A stretch of 9,023 nt of DNA from Bacillota bacterium (GTDB taxonomy: Bacteria > Bacillota > Proteinivoracia > UBA4975): the NCBI GenBank assembly GCA_012727415.1, contig JAAYHI010000032.1, positions 1-9,023 on the forward strand, given 5' to 3'. The first letter of the stretch is position 1. Each line of letters begins with the position of its first letter. Shown here one piece after another: positions 4,867-9,023 of the stretch. The position numbers were made by a program, and so were the translations under genes. Below the pieces are notes generated by a model, which was not told the DNA's origin, searched no databases, and worked only from the letters and a program-made list of their open reading frames with translations.

Positions 4867-7701
4867 CTATTTTCTGTTCAGCACCGGGGCCAGGAACTGC
4901 CCGGTGTAGGACTTGGGGTTGGCGGCCACTTCTTCGGGGGTTCCGGTAGCTACGATTGTGCCGCCGGCGTCGCCTCCCTCGGGGCCCAGGTCGATGATGT
5001 AGTCGGCAGTCTTAATGACATCGAGGTTGTGCTCAATGACAATTACAGTGGAACCTTCATCCACCAAACGGTTGAGCACCCGCAACAAGCGGTAGATGTC
5101 GTCGATGTGCAGGCCGGTGGTAGGCTCATCCAGGATGTAGACTGTCCCTCCATTGGACCTGCGGCTGAGTTCAGTTGCCAGCTTCACCCGCTGGGCCTCG
5201 CCTCCCGACAGGGTAGTGGCGGGCTGGCCCAGGCGAATGTAACCCAGACCCACGTCATATATAGTCTGAAGCTTGCGCTGGATCCTGGGGATGTTGGCAA
5301 AGAAGTCAAGGGCCTCTTCAGCCTGCATGTCCAGGACATCGGCGATGGACTTGCCCTTGAACTTCACCTGCAGGGTCTCCCGGTTATAGCGGGCGCCGTG
5401 GCAGACTTCGCAGGGCACGTACACATCGGGGAGGAAGTGCATTTCAATCTTGATAATGCCATCGCCCCGGCAGGCCTCGCAGCGGCCCCCCTTGACATTG
5501 AAGCTGAAGCGGCCGGGTTTGTACCCCCTGGCCTTGGCCTCATTAGTCTCGGAATAGAGAGTGCGGATGATGTCAAAAAGCCCTGTATAGGTAGCGGGGT
5601 TGGAGCGGGGAGTCCTGCCGATGGGGGACTGGTCAATTTCAATGACCTTGTTGACATGCTCCAGGCCTTCAAGGCCGTCATGGTCGCCGGGTTTTACCTT
5701 TGCCCGGGAAATCTTTTTGGCCAGGGCCTTGTACAGCACCTCATTGACTAAACTGCTCTTGCCGGAACCGGAGACGCCGGTGACACAGATGAACTTATTC
5801 AGGGGGAAGCTTACATCCAGGTTCTTGAGGTTGTTTTCCCTGGCTCCCCTGACGGTAATGCACTGGCCATTGCCAGGGCGGCGCTTTTCCGGGATGGGGA
5901 TAAAGCGCTGCCCGCTGAGATACTGGCCGGTAATGGAATTTTGTTCTTTGATGATATCTTCCATCCTGCCCTGGGCGACGATTTCACCGCCGGCGGCACC
6001 GGGACCAGGACCGATGTCGATAATCCAGTCGGCCGCCCGCATGGTGTCTTCGTCATGTTCCACTACGATGAGGGTATTGCCCAGGTCCCGCAGGCGCTTG
6101 AGGGTCTCCAGGAGGCGGGCATTGTCCCGCTGGTGCAGGCCGATGCTGGGCTCGTCGAGGATGTACAGCACTCCGGTAAGGCCGGAACCGATTTGAGTGG
6201 CCAGGCGGATGCGCTGGGCCTCGCCGCCGGACAGGCTGCCGGAAGCCCGGTCAAGGGTAAGGTAATCCAGGCCCACGTTGACCAAAAAGCCCAGCCTTTC
6301 ATTAATTTCCTTGAGGACCAGGCGAGCGATAAGCTGCTCCTTTTCCGTGAGCTTCAAGGAGGAGAAAAATTCCCTGGCCTTCCCCACTGTAAGGGCCGTA
6401 GCTTCAGCTATATTCTTTCCCCCCACCAGCACCGCAAGAACCTCGGGGCGCAGGCGTCTGCCGCCGCAGGTGGGGCAGGGTTTCAGGCTCATAAACTGCT
6501 CCATATATGCCCGCACACTTTCCGAGGATGTTTCCCGGTACCTGGCCTGCAGCCAGTTAATTGCCCCCCGGTAGCGGGCCTGATAGGTCCTGGTCCCCGC
6601 CTGGCGACTAGGGCTGTAGCGCACGGTATAAATGCCGTCGGTGCCGTACAGCAGGATGTGCCGCTGGGCGTCACTGAGCTGGCCCACAGGCATATCGGGG
6701 TCAATGCCCTTGGCAGCCGACATCTGGCGCAACAGGTTGATGTAGTAAGAATCCTCGGAGTTGCTCCACAGGGCCAGGCCTCCCTGGTTGATACTCCTGT
6801 CGGGGTCAGGCATTATTAAGTCCGGATCGGGCTGAATGTGGTAGCCGAGGCCGGTGCACTCGGGGCAGGCCCCATAGGGATTGTTAAAGGAAAATACCCG
6901 GGGGGAAATTTCCTCAAAACTAAAGCCGCATTCCTTGCAGGCAAAGTTTTGGCTAAAGACCATTTCCCTGTCTTCATCCACAAGCTGGATAATGGCCATG
7001 CCCTCAGAGAGCTTGAGGGCGGTTTCCAGGGAATCGGCCAGGCGCTGGGCGATAGAATCCCTTACCACCAGGCGGTCGACCACCACTTCAAGGGTGTGCT
7101 TTTTATTCTTTTCCAGCTGAATATCTTCCTCCAACAGGCGCACCTCACCGTCGACCCGCACCCGCACATAACCGTCCCTGGCCAAGTCCTCCAGGACCTT
7201 GGCATGTTCCCCCTTGCGGCCGCGGACAACGGGGGCAAGGAGGAGGACCCTGCTCCCCTCAGGCAGCTGGAGAATGGCGTCCACCATCTGCTCCACCGTC
7301 TGCTGTTGGATGGGAATGCCGCAGTGGGGGCAATAGGGGATGCCGATGCGGGCATAGAGCAGGCGGAGATAATCGTATATTTCGGTAACCGTTCCCACTG
7401 TAGAGTGGGGATTGCGGCTGGTTGTCTTTTGGTCAATGGAAATTGCCGGCGACAGGCCTTCGATGGAATCGACATCGGGTTTGTCCATCTGGCCCAAAAA
7501 CTGGCGGGCATAAGCCGACAGGGACTCCACATAGCGGCGCTGGCCCTCGGCATAAATGGTGTCAAAGGCCAGAGAAGATTTCCCTGAGCCGCTCAAGCCC
7601 GTCATTACCACCAGCTTATCCCTGGGGATATCGAGGTTGACATTTTTTAAGTTATGGACCCGGGCGCCCCGGATGGATATAGATCTCGTCATGTCCTTCA
7701 T
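4867..7701 (-). CDS. uvrA: UvrABC excinuclease subunit A
   Basis: A complete 944-residue UvrA, close to the family norm of about 940. UvrA is the dimeric damage sensor of nucleotide excision repair and loads UvrB. It has two ABC modules: Walker A GLSGSGKSS (35-43) with signature SLSGGEAQR (489-497) and Walker B YILDEP (513-518); then GVSGSGKSS (642-650) with TLSGGEAQR (830-838) and YILDEP (855-860). Zinc-binding cysteines are present: CPHC (124-127), CKEC (255-258) with CPEC (279-282), CPTC (409-412), and CEAC (741-744) with CEVC (764-767). Its start overlaps the uvrB stop as ATGA, so the two are probably translationally coupled. A second ATG three codons in (7692-7690) sits nine bases after AAGGA (7702-7706), a better spacing than the first ATG, which touches it. 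Either start gives an intact protein. The gene ends in a strong terminator. Confidence 0.98.
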   Translation of the reverse strand: MKDMTRSISIRGARVHNLKNVNLDIPRDKLVVMTGLSGSGKSSLAFDTIYAEGQRRYVESLSAYARQFLGQMDKPDVDSIEGLSPAISIDQKTTSRNPHSTVGTVTEIYDYLRLLYARIGIPYCPHCGIPIQQQTVEQMVDAILQLPEGSRVLLLAPVVRGRKGEHAKVLEDLARDGYVRVRVDGEVRLLEEDIQLEKNKKHTLEVVVDRLVVRDSIAQRLADSLETALKLSEGMAIIQLVDEDREMVFSQNFACKECGFSFEEISPRVFSFNNPYGACPECTGLGYHIQPDPDLIMPDPDRSINQGGLALWSNSEDSYYINLLRQMSAAKGIDPDMPVGQLSDAQRHILLYGTDGIYTVRYSPSRQAGTRTYQARYRGAINWLQARYRETSSESVRAYMEQFMSLKPCPTCGGRRLRPEVLAVLVGGKNIAEATALTVGKAREFFSSLKLTEKEQLIARLVLKEINERLGFLVNVGLDYLTLDRASGSLSGGEAQRIRLATQIGSGLTGVLYILDEPSIGLHQRDNARLLETLKRLRDLGNTLIVVEHDEDTMRAADWIIDIGPGPGAAGGEIVAQGRMEDIIKEQNSITGQYLSGQRFIPIPEKRRPGNGQCITVRGARENNLKNLDVSFPLNKFICVTGVSGSGKSSLVNEVLYKALAKKISRAKVKPGDHDGLEGLEHVNKVIEIDQSPIGRTPRSNPATYTGLFDIIRTLYSETNEAKARGYKPGRFSFNVKGGRCEACRGDGIIKIEMHFLPDVYVPCEVCHGARYNRETLQVKFKGKSIADVLDMQAEEALDFFANIPRIQRKLQTIYDVGLGYIRLGQPATTLSGGEAQRVKLATELSRRSNGGTVYILDEPTTGLHIDDIYRLLRVLNRLVDEGSTVIVIEHNLDVIKTADYIIDLGPEGGDAGGTIVATGTPEEVAANPKSYTGQFLAPVLNRK

Positions 7702-9023
7702 TCCTTGCTCTTTAATTGAATTATTATATCCCGCAGATAGGCAGCCTGTTCAAATTCCAGGGCCTTGGCAGCCTCTTGCATTTCCTTCTCCAGGCGCCTG
7801 ATAAGGCGAGTCTTTTCATCCCGGCTGAGGCCCTTGCTGTCAGTGGTGTACTTAGCCCCTTCTTCCGCTGCCCTGGTGGCCTCGATAATTGCCCGGATTC
7901 CCTTTTTGATGGTCTTGGGAACGATACCATGCTTTTCATTATACTCCAGTTGCAGCCGGCGACGCTGCAAAGTAACTTCCACCGCCCGCTGCATGGAATC
8001 GGTGACCTGGTCGGCATACATGACGACGCGGCCGTTGACATTGCGGGCAGCCCGGCCCATGGTCTGGATAAGGGCGCGGTCGGAACGGAGGAAGCCCTCC
8101 TTATCTGCGTCGAGAATGGCTACCAGGGAAACTTCCGGCAAGTCCAGGCCTTCCCGGAGCAGATTGATGCCCACCAGCACGTCAAATACTCCCTGGCGCA
8201 AATCCCGGATGATGGCCATGCGCTCGAGGGTATCTATGTCGGAATGCAGGTAGCGCACTTTGATGCCTGCTTCTTTAAGAAAATCGGTGAGGTCCTCGGC
8301 CATGCGCTTGGTCAGGGTGGTGACCAGCACCCTTTCCCCCATGGCAACCCGCTGCCGGATTTCTTCCATCAGGTCATCCACCTGACCAGCAACAGGTTTA
8401 ATTACCACTTCGGGATCCACCAGGCCGGTGGGGCGGATAATCTGCTGCACCATACGGGGGCAGTGCTCCTCTTCATAGGGTCCGGGAGTAGCACTGACAT
8501 AGATGGCCTGAGGCACCAGGTTTTCAAACTCAGCAAAAGTCAAAGGGCGATTGTCCAGGGCGGAGGGCAGGCGGAAGCCATACTCCACCAGCACCGTCTT
8601 GCGGGAGCGGTCGCCGTTATACATGCCCCGGATCTGGGGCAAGGTGACATGGGATTCGTCTACCACCACGAGAAAATCTTCAGGAAAGTAATCGATGAGG
8701 GTGTCGGGCCTGCTGCCGGGGGGACGGCCTGTCAAATGCCGGGAATAATTCTCAATGCCCTGACAGAAGCCCATTTCGTGCAGCATCTCCAGGTCATAAC
8801 GGGTCCTCTGTTCCAGGCGCTGGGCCTCCAGGAGCTTGCCCTGGCCCTTAAACATTGCCAGCTGTTGCTCCAGCTCTTCCTCAATGCTGATAACTGCCTT
8901 GTCCAGCATCTCCCGGGAAGTGACAAAGTGGGAAGCGGGGAAGATGGCCACATGGTTGCGGTCCCCCAGGATTTCTCCTGTCAGGTAATCTATCTCGGTA
9001 ATGCGCTCGATTTCGTCGCCAAA
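7698..9023 (-). CDS. uvrB: UvrABC excinuclease subunit B, N-terminus cut by window edge
   Basis: The last 441 residues of UvrB. The frame is open to the window end, beginning FGDEIERITEIDYLTGEILG, and about 215 N-terminal residues (including Walker A) are missing by comparison with the usual 660-680. UvrB is the helicase-like subunit that verifies damage and recruits UvrC. Within the fragment: DESH (122-125), VSATPGPYE (176-184), the TTLTKRMAEDL segment (235-245), GINLLREGLDLPEV (285-298) and QTMGRAARN (320-328) of the helicase motifs, then a C-terminal UVR motif (about 410-436, ALEFEQAAYLRDI) that binds UvrC. A GTG at 8951-8949 is an internal valine in the conserved HVAIFPASHFV stretch and not a start. 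The TGA stop overlaps the uvrA start by four bases. Its promoter lies outside the window. Confidence 0.97.
   Translation of the reverse strand, partial: FGDEIERITEIDYLTGEILGDRNHVAIFPASHFVTSREMLDKAVISIEEELEQQLAMFKGQGKLLEAQRLEQRTRYDLEMLHEMGFCQGIENYSRHLTGRPPGSRPDTLIDYFPEDFLVVVDESHVTLPQIRGMYNGDRSRKTVLVEYGFRLPSALDNRPLTFAEFENLVPQAIYVSATPGPYEEEHCPRMVQQIIRPTGLVDPEVVIKPVAGQVDDLMEEIRQRVAMGERVLVTTLTKRMAEDLTDFLKEAGIKVRYLHSDIDTLERMAIIRDLRQGVFDVLVGINLLREGLDLPEVSLVAILDADKEGFLRSDRALIQTMGRAARNVNGRVVMYADQVTDSMQRAVEVTLQRRRLQLEYNEKHGIVPKTIKKGIRAIIEATRAAEEGAKYTTDSKGLSRDEKTRLIRRLEKEMQEAAKALEFEQAAYLRDIIIQLKSKE

Noticed and set aside
4864..5751. Long plus-strand open frame opposite uvrA (295 codons), and similar frames at 5941-6819 and 6838-7587
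   Set aside because: They lie wholly antisense to a clearly conserved uvrA, show no recognisable domains, and are expected from the base composition of the coding strand.
8949..8951. GTG as start of a short UvrB
   Set aside because: The frame continues upstream to the window edge with conserved UvrB sequence, so this is an internal valine of a truncated-by-window gene.
1..9023. CRISPR arrays, tRNA or rRNA genes, insertion sequences, prophage or toxin-antitoxin genes
   Set aside because: No direct-repeat arrays, RNA gene signatures, transposase motifs or terminal repeats were seen, and almost all the sequence is accounted for by seven minus-strand genes.

Overview
The window reads as a bacterial chromosome segment from a Firmicute, most likely a moderately GC-rich member of the Clostridia. 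The reasons are strong AGGAGG-like ribosome binding sites, near-consensus sigma-A -10 boxes, an EcsA-type ABC ATPase, and a DUF2089 / YvlB-type gene pair. I cannot name a genus from the sequence alone. Every gene I can support is on the minus strand, so transcription runs from high to low coordinates. The long open frames on the plus strand are antisense shadows of these genes.

In transcription order: the 3' two thirds of uvrB (9023-7698, cut by the window edge) overlaps uvrA (7701-4867) by four bases, and uvrA ends in a clear intrinsic terminator. A 140-base gap holding an imperfect dyad precedes an ABC transporter pair: an EcsA-like ATPase (4726-3989) and, overlapping it by eight bases, a multi-pass membrane protein in the EcsB position (3996-2749). 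A 73-base gap with an extended -10 promoter leads to uvrC (2675-861). Its stop codon lies inside the hairpin of its terminator. A sigma-A promoter with a perfect TATAAT then drives a small zinc-ribbon/HTH protein of the DUF2089 family (714-331). A YvlB/LiaX-like protein follows (314 to beyond base 1), cut by the other window edge.

Functionally, all three subunits of the UvrABC nucleotide excision repair nuclease are encoded within 9 kb. UvrA and UvrB are translationally coupled, while UvrC is separated from them by the transporter pair and has its own promoter. The last two genes look like a separate regulator plus envelope-stress-type unit. They share a short helical motif, at the C-terminus of one protein and the N-terminus of the other.

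I saw no tRNA, rRNA, CRISPR array, insertion sequence or riboswitch. Most of the window is ordinary core genome. The points worth a second look are the transporter inside the uvr cluster, the shared helical module, the dyad ahead of the ATPase gene, and the divergent permease.
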